A stretch of 64,000 nucleotides of DNA from positions 682,001 to 746,000 of the forward strand of contig NZ_CP007130.1 in NCBI RefSeq assembly GCF_000522985.1. The letters run 5' to 3'. Below are positions 26,788-35,865 of this stretch, piece by piece. Every line of letters begins with the position of its first letter. Position 1 is the stretch's first letter. Both the position numbers and the translations under genes were made by a program. This DNA comes from Gemmatirosa kalamazoonensis. Lineage in GTDB: Bacteria; Gemmatimonadota; Gemmatimonadetes; Gemmatimonadales; Gemmatimonadaceae. The notes below the pieces were generated by a model. It was not told where the DNA came from. It saw nothing but the letters and a program-made list of their open reading frames with translations, and did no database searches.

Positions 26788-27294
26788 ATGCCGTCACGTC
26801 CCCGATCCACGACCACCGCTCGCCCGCCCGACGACAGCGTCGCCGCCGCGCTCGACCGCTTCCGCCGCATCTTCCGCGCGCTGCGGCTCGCCGCCCGGCA
26901 GGTGGAGCAAGAGAGCGCGCTGAGCCCGGCCCAGCTCTTCGTACTCGGCCAGATCGCCGCCGAGCCGGGGCAGTCGATCAGCGAGCTCGCGGGGCGCACG
27001 CTCACCGACCGGTCGTCGGCCGCGGGCATGGTCGACCGGCTCGCCGCGCGTGGCCTCGTGCGGCGCGTGCGCAGCACCGAGGACCGGCGGCGCGTGGAGC
27101 TCGAGCTCACCTCGGACGGCGAGGCGGTGATGGCGCGCGCCCCCAGCTCGCCGACCGAGCGGCTGCTCGCCGCGCTGGAGCAGCTCGACGCGGCGACGGT
27201 CGACCGGCTGGCGGGCGACCTGGGGACGCTCGCGCAGGTCATGGGCGCCGCCGAGGGGCCGGTGACGATGCTGTTCGAGGACGACGAGTCGTGA
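26788..27294 (+). CDS. MarR-family transcriptional regulator
   Basis: About 168 residues. The central winged helix-turn-helix is clear: LSPAQLFVLGQIAAEPGQSISELAGRT, then DRSSAAGMVDRLAARGLVRRVRS and the wing TEDRRRVELELT. The family acts as a dimer that often responds to phenolic or oxidant ligands. An upstream ATG at 26743 is possible, but ATG 26788 leaves the putative operator outside the gene. The trehalose-synthase-like gene begins 6 bases after the stop, so the two are probably co-transcribed. Confidence 0.88.
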   Translation: MPSRPRSTTTARPPDDSVAAALDRFRRIFRALRLAARQVEQESALSPAQLFVLGQIAAEPGQSISELAGRTLTDRSSAAGMVDRLAARGLVRRVRSTEDRRRVELELTSDGEAVMARAPSSPTERLLAALEQLDAATVDRLAGDLGTLAQVMGAAEGPVTMLFEDDES

Positions 27295-27300
27295 GGGACG

Positions 27301-29028
27301 ATGCTCGGACCCGGTGACCTCTGGTACAAGTCGGCGGCGATCTACGCGATCAACGTCGACACCTTCCGCGACGCGGACGGCGACGGCGTCGGCGACTTCT
27401 CCGGCCTCACCTCGCGCGTGGACTACCTGCACGCGCTCGGCGTGACGTGCGTGTGGCTGCTGCCGTTCTACCCCTCGCCGAACCGCGACAACCGCTACGA
27501 CGTCGCCGACTACTACGGCGTCGATCCGCGGCTGGGCACCCTCGGCGACTTCGTCGACTTCCTGCGCGTCGCGCGCGAGCGCGGCATCCGGGTGATGATC
27601 GACCTGGTCGTGAACCACACGTCGGACCAGCACCCGTGGTTCCAGGCCGCGCGCGCCGACCGCGCCTCGAGGTATCGCGACTACTACGTGTGGGCCGACG
27701 AGCCCCCGCCTAACGCGCGCGAGGGGATGGTCTTTCCCGGCGTCGAGGAGTCGACGTGGTCGTACGACGACGTCGCCGGCGCGTGGTACTTCCACCGGTT
27801 CTACCGCTTCCAGCCGGACCTCAACCTCGCGAACCCCGCCGTGCGCGAGGAGATCCGCAAGATCATGGGCTTCTGGCTGGAGCTCGGCGTCTCCGGGTTC
27901 CGGCTCGACGCGGCGCCGTTCCTCATCGAGCGCAAGGGCGTGAGCGCGGCGGTCGTCGAGGCGCGCCGGCCGCACACGTTCTTCCGCTACATGCGGAGCT
28001 TCCTGTCGTGGCGGCGCGGCGACGCGGCGCTGCTGGCCGAGGCGAACGTGCTCCCCGACGAGGTCGAGGACTACGTCGGCAGCGGCGACAAGCTGCAGCT
28101 CCTGTTCAACTTCTACGCGAACCAGCACCTCTTCCTCTCGCTCGCCACGGGCCGCGCGGCGCCGCTCGTCGAGGCGTTAGGCGCCCTGCCCGCGCTGCCG
28201 CCGAGCGCGCAGTGGGCGAACTTCCTGCGCAACCACGACGAGCTGGACCTCGGCCGTCTCACCGACGACGATCGCGGCGCGTGCTACGACGCGTTCGCGC
28301 CGGACGTCGACATGCGGCTCTACGGGCGCGGCGTGCGGCGCCGCCTCGCGCCGATGCTCGGCAACGACCGCGCGCGCCTCGAGCTCGCGCACTCGCTCAT
28401 GCTCGCGCTCCCCGGCACGCCGGTGCTGCGCTACGGCGACGAGATCGGCATGGGCGACGACCTCTCGCTCCCCGAGCGCGAGGGCGTGCGCACGCCGATG
28501 CAGTGGACGCGCGGGCCGAACGGCGGCTTCTCGACGGCGCCGCCGGAGCGCCTCGTCCGCCCGATGGTGACCGGCGAGTACGGCCCCGACGCGGTGAACG
28601 TCGCGGATCAGCAGCGCGACCCGGGCTCGCTGCTGAACTGGCTCCAGCGTGCGTTGGGCGTGCGCCACGGCTGCCCGGAGATCGGCTGGGGGAGCGGCCG
28701 CGCGATCGCCGTGGACGTGCCGAGCGTCGTGGCGATCCGCTGCGACTGGCGCACGCGACACGCCGCGGTCGTGCCGACGCCGGTGGGCGAGATCGGCGCA
28801 CCGGACGGGCCGAGCGCGGTGATCACGCTGCACAACCTCGCGCCCGAGCCGTGCACGGTGTGCCTCGCGGCGAGCGACGTCGGCCCGGGCGAGGTGACGG
28901 AGCTGCTCACCGACCGCGACTACGGCCGCGCGCCCGACCTGCGCGGCGAGGTGGCCCTCGGACCGTACGGCTACCGCTGGTTCCGGATCGCGACCGGTGA
29001 CGATCGATCGACCGGACCGGGACGCTGA
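27301..29028 (+). CDS. Trehalose synthase-like GH13 alpha-glucosidase/transferase
   Basis: 575 residues. The N-terminus (LWYKSAAIYAINVDTF, DGDGVGDFSGL, VWLLPFYPSP, DYYGVDP) follows the maltose alpha-glucosyltransferase (TreS, GH13_16) pattern. Catalytic residues are nucleophile D203 (GFRLDAAPF), acid/base E247 (LLAEANV) and D313 (NHDELD). It would convert maltose to trehalose or cleave short alpha-glucans in the cytosol; no signal peptide. It lacks the C-terminal maltokinase seen in some TreS proteins. The 3' end overlaps the HPP gene by 32 bases. Confidence 0.9.
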   Translation: MLGPGDLWYKSAAIYAINVDTFRDADGDGVGDFSGLTSRVDYLHALGVTCVWLLPFYPSPNRDNRYDVADYYGVDPRLGTLGDFVDFLRVARERGIRVMIDLVVNHTSDQHPWFQAARADRASRYRDYYVWADEPPPNAREGMVFPGVEESTWSYDDVAGAWYFHRFYRFQPDLNLANPAVREEIRKIMGFWLELGVSGFRLDAAPFLIERKGVSAAVVEARRPHTFFRYMRSFLSWRRGDAALLAEANVLPDEVEDYVGSGDKLQLLFNFYANQHLFLSLATGRAAPLVEALGALPALPPSAQWANFLRNHDELDLGRLTDDDRGACYDAFAPDVDMRLYGRGVRRRLAPMLGNDRARLELAHSLMLALPGTPVLRYGDEIGMGDDLSLPEREGVRTPMQWTRGPNGGFSTAPPERLVRPMVTGEYGPDAVNVADQQRDPGSLLNWLQRALGVRHGCPEIGWGSGRAIAVDVPSVVAIRCDWRTRHAAVVPTPVGEIGAPDGPSAVITLHNLAPEPCTVCLAASDVGPGEVTELLTDRDYGRAPDLRGEVALGPYGYRWFRIATGDDRSTGPGR

Positions 29029-29563
29029 GTCGCGACCGCGGCCGCCGCGCGACAGCCTGGAGCCCGGGGCGCCGCGCGAGCGTGCGCTGCGCCGCCGGCT
29101 GCCGCTCTCCGGGGAGCTGGCGCTCGCCGCGCTGCCGACGGCGACGGTGCTCGTCGTGCTCGCGCTCGTCGAGCGCGTCACGACGCAGCGGCTGCTGTTC
29201 GCGTCGCTCGCGTCGAGCGCGTTCCTCATCTACCTCGATCCCGAGCACGGGATGAACAGCGTCCGCGCGCTCACGCTCTCGCAGGCGGTCGCCGCGCTGG
29301 TGGGGTGGCTGTGCTTCGCGACGCTGGGGCCCGGCTATGTGGCGGCCGGCGGCGCGATGGTCGTGACGATCACGCTCATGATCGTGCTCGACGTGGTGCA
29401 CCCGCCGGCGGTGGCGACGGCGATGAGCTTCGCGCTGCGCGCCGGCGACGCGTCGAACCTGGGGCTGTTCACGCTGGCGCTCGGGATCACGGCGGCGCTG
29501 GTGCTGCTGCAGCGCGCCGCGGCGTGGGCGCTGACGCGGCTCGGGCCGCGGGCGGATCGTTAG
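28997..29563 (+). CDS. HPP-family integral membrane protein
   Basis: 188 residues from a GTG inside the end of the GH13 gene. A polar, proline-rich N-terminus is followed by four hydrophobic segments. The HPP signature VVHPPAVATAMSF, together with LIYLDPEHGMNSVRALTLSQ, is characteristic. Some HPP proteins carry nitrite in plastids and cyanobacteria; the substrate here is unknown. Its TAG stop is embedded in GTTAGGC at 29559-29565, which also holds the stop of the convergent gene. Confidence 0.87.
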   Translation: MTIDRPDRDAESRPRPPRDSLEPGAPRERALRRRLPLSGELALAALPTATVLVVLALVERVTTQRLLFASLASSAFLIYLDPEHGMNSVRALTLSQAVAALVGWLCFATLGPGYVAAGGAMVVTITLMIVLDVVHPPAVATAMSFALRAGDASNLGLFTLALGITAALVLLQRAAAWALTRLGPRADR

Positions 29564-29955
29564 GCGGTCCGCGCCAGCAGGCGCAGCAGCCAGCCGAGCA
29601 TCGCGACGGGGATCGGGAGCAGCGTGAGGCCGACGGAGAAGACGAACCCGTAGCGGAACAGCGTGGGTCCGATGGGAGCCCAGTCGGGCCCGCCGACGCG
29701 GCGCGCGGCGAGGTCGGCGAGCGCGCCTAACGAATAGCACACGTTGGCCGCGAGCGCGTAGGCGGGGACGACGACGACGAGCGCGGCGCGCGGCGGCAGC
29801 ATGCCGAGGATCGCGAAGACGGCGAGCGTGAGGAGCCCGCACGCCCCGACGGCCGCGTTGTAGCTGAGGCGGCGGCGCTCCCACCACGCGACCACGCGCC
29901 ACGCCGAGCGCGGGTAGTAGACGGTGTCGAAGAAGTATCGCCTGAGGGCGGACAT
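29560..29955 (-). CDS. Small integral membrane protein of unknown function
   Basis: 131 residues with about three hydrophobic segments (AAVGACGLLTLAVFAILGM, AALVVVVPAYALAANV, LFRYGFVFSVGLTLLPIPVA). No family recognised. Convergent with the HPP gene, and the two stop codons overlap within one GTTAGGC word (TAG on plus, TAA on minus). It has a good upstream promoter candidate. Confidence 0.78.
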   Translation of the reverse strand: MSALRRYFFDTVYYPRSAWRVVAWWERRRLSYNAAVGACGLLTLAVFAILGMLPPRAALVVVVPAYALAANVCYSLGALADLAARRVGGPDWAPIGPTLFRYGFVFSVGLTLLPIPVAMLGWLLRLLARTA

Positions 29956-29989
29956 CGGGCGCCTCCGGTATCCAGGCTATCGGAGAAAG

Positions 29990-30017
29990 TATACAACAAG
30001 TGCTTTGTAACGCAAAG
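29990..30017 (-). promoter_or_regulatory. Sigma-70-like promoter for the small membrane protein gene
   Basis: On the minus strand TTGCGT, 16 bases, TATACT precedes the ATG at 29955 by about 35 bases. The stretch is much more A/T-rich than its surroundings. The same gap also holds the upstream region of the SusC gene. Confidence 0.45.
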
Positions 30018-30153
30018 TGCGGTGAACATCGCGTAGGATTGGTCACAAGCTCGCGCGCGCCGGCGTCGCGACGCTGACCTCCGCCTGACAGCGGGGGTCA
30101 TTGACTGTGCGGCCGACCGGCCGTTCGTCCCCCCAATCCTGCACGGAGGATTC

Positions 30154-33100
30154 ATGCTGGACCGCTCCCTCATCCGGTGGCGCGTGGTGCCACTGGCCGC
30201 CCTGCTCTGGGCGGGCACCGCATCCGCACAGGGCGGTGCGGGGCCCGCACGCCCGGCCACCATCACCGGCCTCGTCACCGACTCCGCCTCGGGCACCCCG
30301 CTCGCGAACGCCGAGGTCTACGTCGTGAACATCGGCGGCGCGGCGAGCGACACCCGTGGCGCGCGCACCGGCGCCAACGGGCGCTACACCCTCACCGGCG
30401 TCGCCGGCGGCCCGCAGACCGTGCGCGTTAGGCTGCTCGGCTACGGCGCCTCCGAGCGCCAGGTCGTCGCGCGCGAGGGCGCGACCGTCACGCTCGACTT
30501 CGCGCTCACCGCGCGCTCCGTGCAGCTCGACCAGATCGTCGTCACCGGCACCGGCGGCGCCACGCAGAAGCGCGCGGTGGGCAACGTCATCGAGACCGTG
30601 AAGGCCGACGAGGTGCGCGCCGTCGCGTCGCCGCGCAACGTCGAGCAGCTCGTCGGCTCGCGGACGCCCGGCGTCATCGTGCTGCCCGCCACCGGGCAGG
30701 TCGGCACCGGCGCGCAGCTCCGCATCCGCCAGGCGACGAGCCTGTCGCTGTCCAACGACCCGCTCATCTACATCGACGGCGTGCGCATGGACGCCTCCGC
30801 GGCGCGCGGTCAGGCGCAGCGCGGCGGCGCCGGCGCGAGCCGCCTGAACGACGTCAACCCCGAGGACATCGAGTCGATCGAGATCCTGAAGGGCCCCGCC
30901 GCGTCGACGCTCTACGGCACCGAGGCGAGCAACGGCGTCATCCAGATCATCACGAAGCGTGGCCGCAGCGGGAAGGCGAGCTGGGACTTCACCACGCGTC
31001 AGGGCCTGAACTGGCTCGAGAACCCGGAAGGCCGCGCCGGCATGCTCTACGGCCGGAACACGGCGACGGGGCAGATCGACAGCGTCAACCTCTACCAGCA
31101 CGAGACGGCGCTGAACGGGCCGATCTTCCACAACGGCCGCAACGAGGGCTACAACCTCGGCGCGAGCGGCGGCACCGAGGCCGCGCGCTACTTCCTCTCC
31201 GGCTCGTACGACAATGATGTCGGCATCGTGTCGTGGAACTGGGACCGCAAGTTCACCGGCCGCGCGAACATCGACGCGCTCGTCGGGCAGAAGATGAACC
31301 TGCAGGGCAACGTGTCGTACATCCGCGACCGCATCCGCCTCGCGCAGGTCGGCGGCATCGACGCGGATCCGTTCAGCCAGCTCGTGTGGGGCACGCCGCT
31401 CACGCTGAACCGGGTCCAGCGCGGCTTCAACCAGACGCCGCCCGAGGAGTGGCCGACGGTCCAGAACCGCTACAGCACCGATCGCACGACGATGAGCCTC
31501 ACGGCCACGCACAACCCGTGGTCGTGGTTCAGCCAGCGGCTCGTCACCGGCCTCGACGTCGGCAACGAGGACAACTACCTGCTCTACCCGCGCCAGCCGT
31601 TAGGCAACCTGGACCCGCTCGGCAACAACGGGCTCGGAAGCAAGAACGACCAGCGCGCCAACCGCACGATCCTCACGCTCGACTACTCCGCGAACGCGAA
31701 GTACAACTGGCGGAACGCGTTCGACTTCACGACGACGGTCGGCCTCCAGCACTACCGCAACGAGGTCAGCACGATCACGGCGACCGGCTCCAACTTCTCG
31801 GCGCCGCCGCTCACCACGATCTCCAGCGGCGCGACGACGAGCGCCACCGAGACGTTCACGCCGAACGCCACGGTCGGCGTCTTCGGCCAGCAGTCGATCG
31901 GCTGGAAGAACCGCCGCTTCCTCGTGCTCGCGCTGCGCGGCGACGACAACAGCTCGTTCGGCAAGGACTTCAAGGCCGCGTACTACCCGAAGGTCAGCGG
32001 CTCGTGGGTCATCAGCGAGGAGCCGTTCTTCAAGGTGCCGGGCGTCGACAACCTGCGGCTCCGCTTCGCGTACGGCGCGGCGGGCGCGCAGCCGAACACG
32101 TTCGACGCGTCGCGGCTCTACAACCCGATCACCGGCTACCGCAACCAGCCCGGCCTGCAGCCCGGCTCGTTCGGCAACCCGGAGCTCCGCCCCGAGAAGA
32201 GCTCGGAGCTCGAGAGCGGCTTCGAGACGACGCTGCTCGGCAACCGGCTCGACCTGTCGTACACGTACTACACGCGCCACGTGAAGGACGAGATCGTGCA
32301 GGCGCCGCTCCCGCCGTCGGCCGGGTTCCCGGGGAACCAGGTGCTCAACCTCGGCCGCGTGAACGGGTGGGGGCACGAGCTCGGCGCGAACGTGCGCCTG
32401 CTCCAGGGCTCGCGCTTCGCGTGGGAGGTCGGCACGCAGCTCTCCAAGAACGGCAACCGCATCATCGACATGGGCGGCGTGCAGTCGCTCACCGTCGGCG
32501 GCGGTGGGCAGGCGCAGAACCGCGTCGGGTTCTCGCTCGCCGACATGTTCCTGTACAAGGTCGTCTCGGCGACGCTCGACCCGTCGGTCCCGGCGGGCTT
32601 CCGCGACGCGATGTGCGACGGCGGCACCGGCCGCTCGGGGCTCGAGATGGGCGGCGCGCCGGTGCCGTGCTCGCAGGCGCCGCGCGTGCTGTGGGGGCAC
32701 ACGCAGCCCACGTGGCAAGTCGGCGTGACCAACACCGTGACGCTCTGGCGCAACCTGCGCCTCTACGCGCGCGTCGACGGCAACGGCGGCCACATTCAGA
32801 GCAACACCGAGATCCGCGCGCTGCACAACCAGGGCTCGACGCTCCCCGTGATCAAGCGCGACGATCCGATCTTCCTCGTCTACCGCTCGATCGAGAACGA
32901 CGCGGTGGGCACGTACGAGGCGGGCTTCATGCGGCTCCGCGAGGTCTCGGCGTCGTACACGGTGCCTAACAAGTTCGCGCACCGCGTCGGCGCGTCGGCC
33001 GCGAACCTGAGCCTGGCCGGGCGCAACCTGATGATGCTGTGGACCGCGCAGGACGGCTGGAGCACGTCGCGGGACGGTCTCGTGCACGTCCCCCTCGGCA

Positions 33101-33213
33101 ACCAGCACGTTTGGGACCCCGAGATCCGCGCCGTCGGCGACCTCTCGAACGGCTTCCAGACGATCCTGCCGCCGACCGCGAGCTTCGTGGCGACGGTCCG
33201 GCTCACCTACTGA
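30154..33213 (+). CDS. SusC/RagA-type TonB-dependent outer membrane receptor
   Basis: 1019 residues. Signal peptide (MLDRSLIRWRVV to TASAQ), a carboxypeptidase-regulatory-like N-terminal domain (ITGLVTDSASGTPLANAEVYV, about 30-115), a plug domain with DPLIYIDGVRMD and IEILKGPAASTLYG, then a 22-strand-type barrel ending in VATVRLTY with a terminal aromatic. The strong Shine-Dalgarno ggagga at 30145-30150 fixes the start. It works with the SusD-like lipoprotein encoded 17 bases downstream to capture and import oligomers (glycans or peptides) using TonB energy. No glycosidase operon adjoins, so the ligand is open. Confidence 0.95.
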   Translation: MLDRSLIRWRVVPLAALLWAGTASAQGGAGPARPATITGLVTDSASGTPLANAEVYVVNIGGAASDTRGARTGANGRYTLTGVAGGPQTVRVRLLGYGASERQVVAREGATVTLDFALTARSVQLDQIVVTGTGGATQKRAVGNVIETVKADEVRAVASPRNVEQLVGSRTPGVIVLPATGQVGTGAQLRIRQATSLSLSNDPLIYIDGVRMDASAARGQAQRGGAGASRLNDVNPEDIESIEILKGPAASTLYGTEASNGVIQIITKRGRSGKASWDFTTRQGLNWLENPEGRAGMLYGRNTATGQIDSVNLYQHETALNGPIFHNGRNEGYNLGASGGTEAARYFLSGSYDNDVGIVSWNWDRKFTGRANIDALVGQKMNLQGNVSYIRDRIRLAQVGGIDADPFSQLVWGTPLTLNRVQRGFNQTPPEEWPTVQNRYSTDRTTMSLTATHNPWSWFSQRLVTGLDVGNEDNYLLYPRQPLGNLDPLGNNGLGSKNDQRANRTILTLDYSANAKYNWRNAFDFTTTVGLQHYRNEVSTITATGSNFSAPPLTTISSGATTSATETFTPNATVGVFGQQSIGWKNRRFLVLALRGDDNSSFGKDFKAAYYPKVSGSWVISEEPFFKVPGVDNLRLRFAYGAAGAQPNTFDASRLYNPITGYRNQPGLQPGSFGNPELRPEKSSELESGFETTLLGNRLDLSYTYYTRHVKDEIVQAPLPPSAGFPGNQVLNLGRVNGWGHELGANVRLLQGSRFAWEVGTQLSKNGNRIIDMGGVQSLTVGGGGQAQNRVGFSLADMFLYKVVSATLDPSVPAGFRDAMCDGGTGRSGLEMGGAPVPCSQAPRVLWGHTQPTWQVGVTNTVTLWRNLRLYARVDGNGGHIQSNTEIRALHNQGSTLPVIKRDDPIFLVYRSIENDAVGTYEAGFMRLREVSASYTVPNKFAHRVGASAANLSLAGRNLMMLWTAQDGWSTSRDGLVHVPLGNQHVWDPEIRAVGDLSNGFQTILPPTASFVATVRLTY

Positions 33214-33230
33214 CCGACGGAGACGTATAG

Positions 33231-34496
33231 ATGCGATACAAGTTTTCCACGCTCGTCGTGGCGCTCGCCGCGGTGAACGCGGCCGCGTGCGACAAGCTGC
33301 TCTCGGTGGACAACCCGGGACGTGTCCCGGCCGAGACGCTCGCCGATCCGGCGCTCATGCCCGCGCTCGAGGCGGGCGCGCTGCAGCAGTTCCAGTGCGG
33401 CTGGGAGCAGTACGTCGTGACGGCGGGCACGCTCTCCGGCGAGTACTGGGTGTCGAACGGCTTCATCGACAGCCACCCGTGGGAGTGGCGCGGCATCGCG
33501 GAGATCAAGGCGAACCCCGGCGGCTGCGCGACGACGCGCGGGCAGACGTTCATGGGCTTCTACACGCCGCTGCAGCAGGCGCGCTTCCAGCTCGAGGACC
33601 TCGGCAAGCGGGCCGCCGCGTTCACCGACGCGCAGCTCCCGAACCGCACGCGCATCCAGGCGGAGGCGGCGGCGTACGCGGGCTACACGTACGTGCTGCT
33701 CGGCGAGGGCATGTGCGACATGACGATCGACAACGGCCCGAAGATCTCGAGAGCCGACGTGTTCAAGCTCGCCGAGCAGCGCTTCACCGAAGCGTTAGGC
33801 TTCGCCGGCACGTCGACCGACACGGCGCTCGTGAATCTCCGCAACATGGCGTACGTCGGCCGCGCGCGTGAGCGGCTCGACGCCGGGAACCTGGCCGGCG
33901 CGGCGGCCGACGCGGCGCTCGTGCCGGCGGGCTACGTGCGCGTGGCCGAGTACACCGAGGGCGGCGCCGTGTCGCGCGAGAACCGTCTGTACAACATGAC
34001 GATCCGCAACGACTTCCTCTCCGTCGCCCCGGCCTACCGCGGCCTCACGCTGGAGAACGGCCAGCCCGACCCGCGCGTGCGCGTGGTGCAGCCGACGCCG
34101 CCCCGCGCCGGCAACGACAACGTGACGCCGATGTGGCAGCAGCAGAAGTTCATCGCGCAGGCGGGCGGCACGCCGCTGCCGATCGCCTCGTACGCCGAGG
34201 CGCAGCTCATCCTCGCCGAGGCGACGGGCGGGCAGGCGGGGCTCGCGGCGATCAACCGCGTGCGCGCGCTGTCGAACATCCCGGCGATCACGACGCTGCC
34301 GGCGGACTTCCAGTCGCTCATCATCGAGGAGCGCCGCCGCCAGCTCTTCAGCGAGGGGCAGCGCTACGGCGACATGCTCCGCTTCAACATCCCGTTCCAG
34401 TCGGGCACGAACCGCAAGGGGCAGACGTACAGCACCCTCACGTGCGTGCCGCTGCCGGACGTGGAGACGCGGAACAACCCCAACCTGGGCAGCTGA
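33231..34496 (+). CDS. SusD/RagB-like outer membrane lipoprotein
   Basis: 421 residues. Lipobox NAAAC predicts lipidation. Helical TPR-like SusD fold: TRIQAEAAAYAGYTYVLLGEGMC, ALVNLRNMAYVGRARERLDAG, and the late signature SYAEAQLILAEA... IIEERRRQLFSEGQRYGDMLRF. It forms a lid on the SusC-like receptor encoded upstream. The gene ends at a palindrome whose left tip supplies the TGA stop. Confidence 0.94.
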   Translation: MRYKFSTLVVALAAVNAAACDKLLSVDNPGRVPAETLADPALMPALEAGALQQFQCGWEQYVVTAGTLSGEYWVSNGFIDSHPWEWRGIAEIKANPGGCATTRGQTFMGFYTPLQQARFQLEDLGKRAAAFTDAQLPNRTRIQAEAAAYAGYTYVLLGEGMCDMTIDNGPKISRADVFKLAEQRFTEALGFAGTSTDTALVNLRNMAYVGRARERLDAGNLAGAAADAALVPAGYVRVAEYTEGGAVSRENRLYNMTIRNDFLSVAPAYRGLTLENGQPDPRVRVVQPTPPRAGNDNVTPMWQQQKFIAQAGGTPLPIASYAEAQLILAEATGGQAGLAAINRVRALSNIPAITTLPADFQSLIIEERRRQLFSEGQRYGDMLRFNIPFQSGTNRKGQTYSTLTCVPLPDVETRNNPNLGS

Positions 34497-34585
34497 CGGA
34501 CGAGGGCAGGAGGGCAGGAGGGCAGGAGGGCTTCGGACTCTCATGCCCTCCTGCCCTCCTGCCCTCCTGCCCTCGCCCGTCAGCT
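34491..34585. repeat. Palindromic tandem-repeat element (agggcagg type) holding both stop codons of a convergent pair
   Basis: Outer arms gctgacgg (34491) and cccgtcagc (34576) enclose tandem agggcagg units facing cctgccct units. TGA of the SusD gene (34494-34496) and TCA of the minus-strand FKBP gene (34580-34582) both lie in the arms. Confidence 0.9.
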
Positions 34586-35074
34586 CGCCGAGACGACTTC
34601 GACGAGGAAGATGAGTGTCGCGTTCGGTGGGATCGAGCCGGAGCCGGACGCGCCATAGCCGAGCGAGGCGGGGACCAGCAGCAGACGTCGCTCGCCGATC
34701 TTCATGCCCGCCACGCCCTGGTCGAATCCGGGGATGACGCGGCCGGCGCCGAGCACGAACGAGAAGCTGCCGGCGTCGAACTGGGCGCCGTTCACGAGGA
34801 AGCCGGCGTAGTTGACGGCGACGTTCTGGCCCGTGGCGACGGTCGCCGGGCTGCCGGCGGGCGCGATCACCGTGCGGTAGTAGAGGCCGGTCGGCGTCTT
34901 GGTCCACCCCGAGTCGCTCAGCTTGATGCCGAGCGCCGGCGCGAACGTCGTGGTCTCGACGACGCCGGTGTCGTTCAGCGCCAGCGGGGCGGTGGTGTCG
35001 GAGCTGCTGCTGCAGCCCGCGAGCGGCAGGGCCAGCGTGACGGCGAGGAGCGGGGCGAGCAGTCGGGAGCGCAT
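34580..35074 (-). CDS. FKBP-type peptidyl-prolyl isomerase, lipoprotein
   Basis: 164 residues. Lipobox LAGC (about residue 19) after MRSRLLAPLLAVTLALP. The FKBP domain is in the second half: NVAVNYAGFLVNGAQFDAG, FVLGAGRVIPGFDQGVAGMKIGERR, LLLVPASLGYG, ATLIFLVEVV. It catalyses proline cis-trans isomerisation in the periplasm and probably aids folding of exported proteins. An upstream ATG at 35116 is less likely because the lipobox would be too far in. Confidence 0.92.
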   Translation of the reverse strand: MRSRLLAPLLAVTLALPLAGCSSSSDTTAPLALNDTGVVETTTFAPALGIKLSDSGWTKTPTGLYYRTVIAPAGSPATVATGQNVAVNYAGFLVNGAQFDAGSFSFVLGAGRVIPGFDQGVAGMKIGERRLLLVPASLGYGASGSGSIPPNATLIFLVEVVSAS

Positions 35075-35195
35075 CGGCGAGTCGGGTATGAGGTAGCGAG
35101 GGCCAGCCCGTCTCACGCGCGATCCGTGCCGCCTCTCGGTGTAAGCTGTGGAAGAGCTGCGCAGGTCCTTCGGGTCCGCCTAACGCCACTCGCAG

Positions 35196-35675
35196 ATGAT
35201 CATCCGTCCCTGTCGCGACGACGACATCGTGGAGATCCTGGCCATCGTGAACGCCGCCGCGGAGGCGTACCGCGGCGCGATCCCGCCCGACCGGTGGCAC
35301 GAGCCGTACATGTCCGACGCGGAGCTCCGCCGGGAGCTCGCCGCCGGCGTCGCGTTCTGGGGCTACGAGTCCGACGGGGAGCTGCTCGGCGTCATGGGCA
35401 TCCAGCGCGTGCAGGACGTCGATCTGATCCGCCACGCCTACGTGCGCCCCGACCGGCAGCGGCTCGGCGTGGGCGCGGCGCTCCTCGACCACCTGCGCGC
35501 CCTGAGCGACCGCCCGCTGCTCGTCGGCACGTGGGCCGCGGCGACGTGGGCGATCGACTTCTACCGTCGCCACGGCTTCACGCTCGTGCCGCCCGAGCGC
35601 GCCGCGGCGCTGCTCCGCCGCTACTGGTCGATCCCCGAGCGGCAGATCGAGACGTCGGTGGTCCTCGAACGTTGA
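35196..35675 (+). CDS. GNAT-family N-acetyltransferase
   Basis: 159 residues of the GNAT fold: IIRPCRDDDIVEILAIVNAA, then LLGVMGIQRVQDVDLIRHAYV and the acetyl-CoA loop RPDRQRLGVGAALL, ending with FYRRHGFTLVPPE. The substrate is unknown. The TGA stop (35673) is the left tip ttgaacc of the following repeat. Confidence 0.9.
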   Translation: MIIRPCRDDDIVEILAIVNAAAEAYRGAIPPDRWHEPYMSDAELRRELAAGVAFWGYESDGELLGVMGIQRVQDVDLIRHAYVRPDRQRLGVGAALLDHLRALSDRPLLVGTWAAATWAIDFYRRHGFTLVPPERAAALLRRYWSIPERQIETSVVLER

Positions 35676-35865
35676 ACCGCAGAGGACGCAGAGGGCCGCA
35701 GCGGAGTGTCCTCTTTGATCGAACCACAGGTTCGAGGTGCTGGGCGAGAACGACTGGGGATCCGACGGCGATGAAGAGGATCTCGAGATCTTTTCAATCG
35801 CACTTGGATCCCCAGAGTACTCCCCTGGCACCTCGCCCCATCGGTGTCCTCTGCGGTTCAATTCA
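35672..35865. repeat. Composite palindrome with conserved 110-base hairpin core, copy A
   Basis: Outer arms ttgaaccgcagagg and cctctgcggttcaa enclose a core (35729-35845). The core starts ggttcgaggtgctgggcgag, holds ggatcc, the palindrome gatctcgagatc and cttggatccccag, and ends gcacctcgcccc. Core arms of about 30 bases pair with few mismatches. Closely matched cores occur at 44147-44257 and 54932-55040. Lies between convergent genes. Confidence 0.9.
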
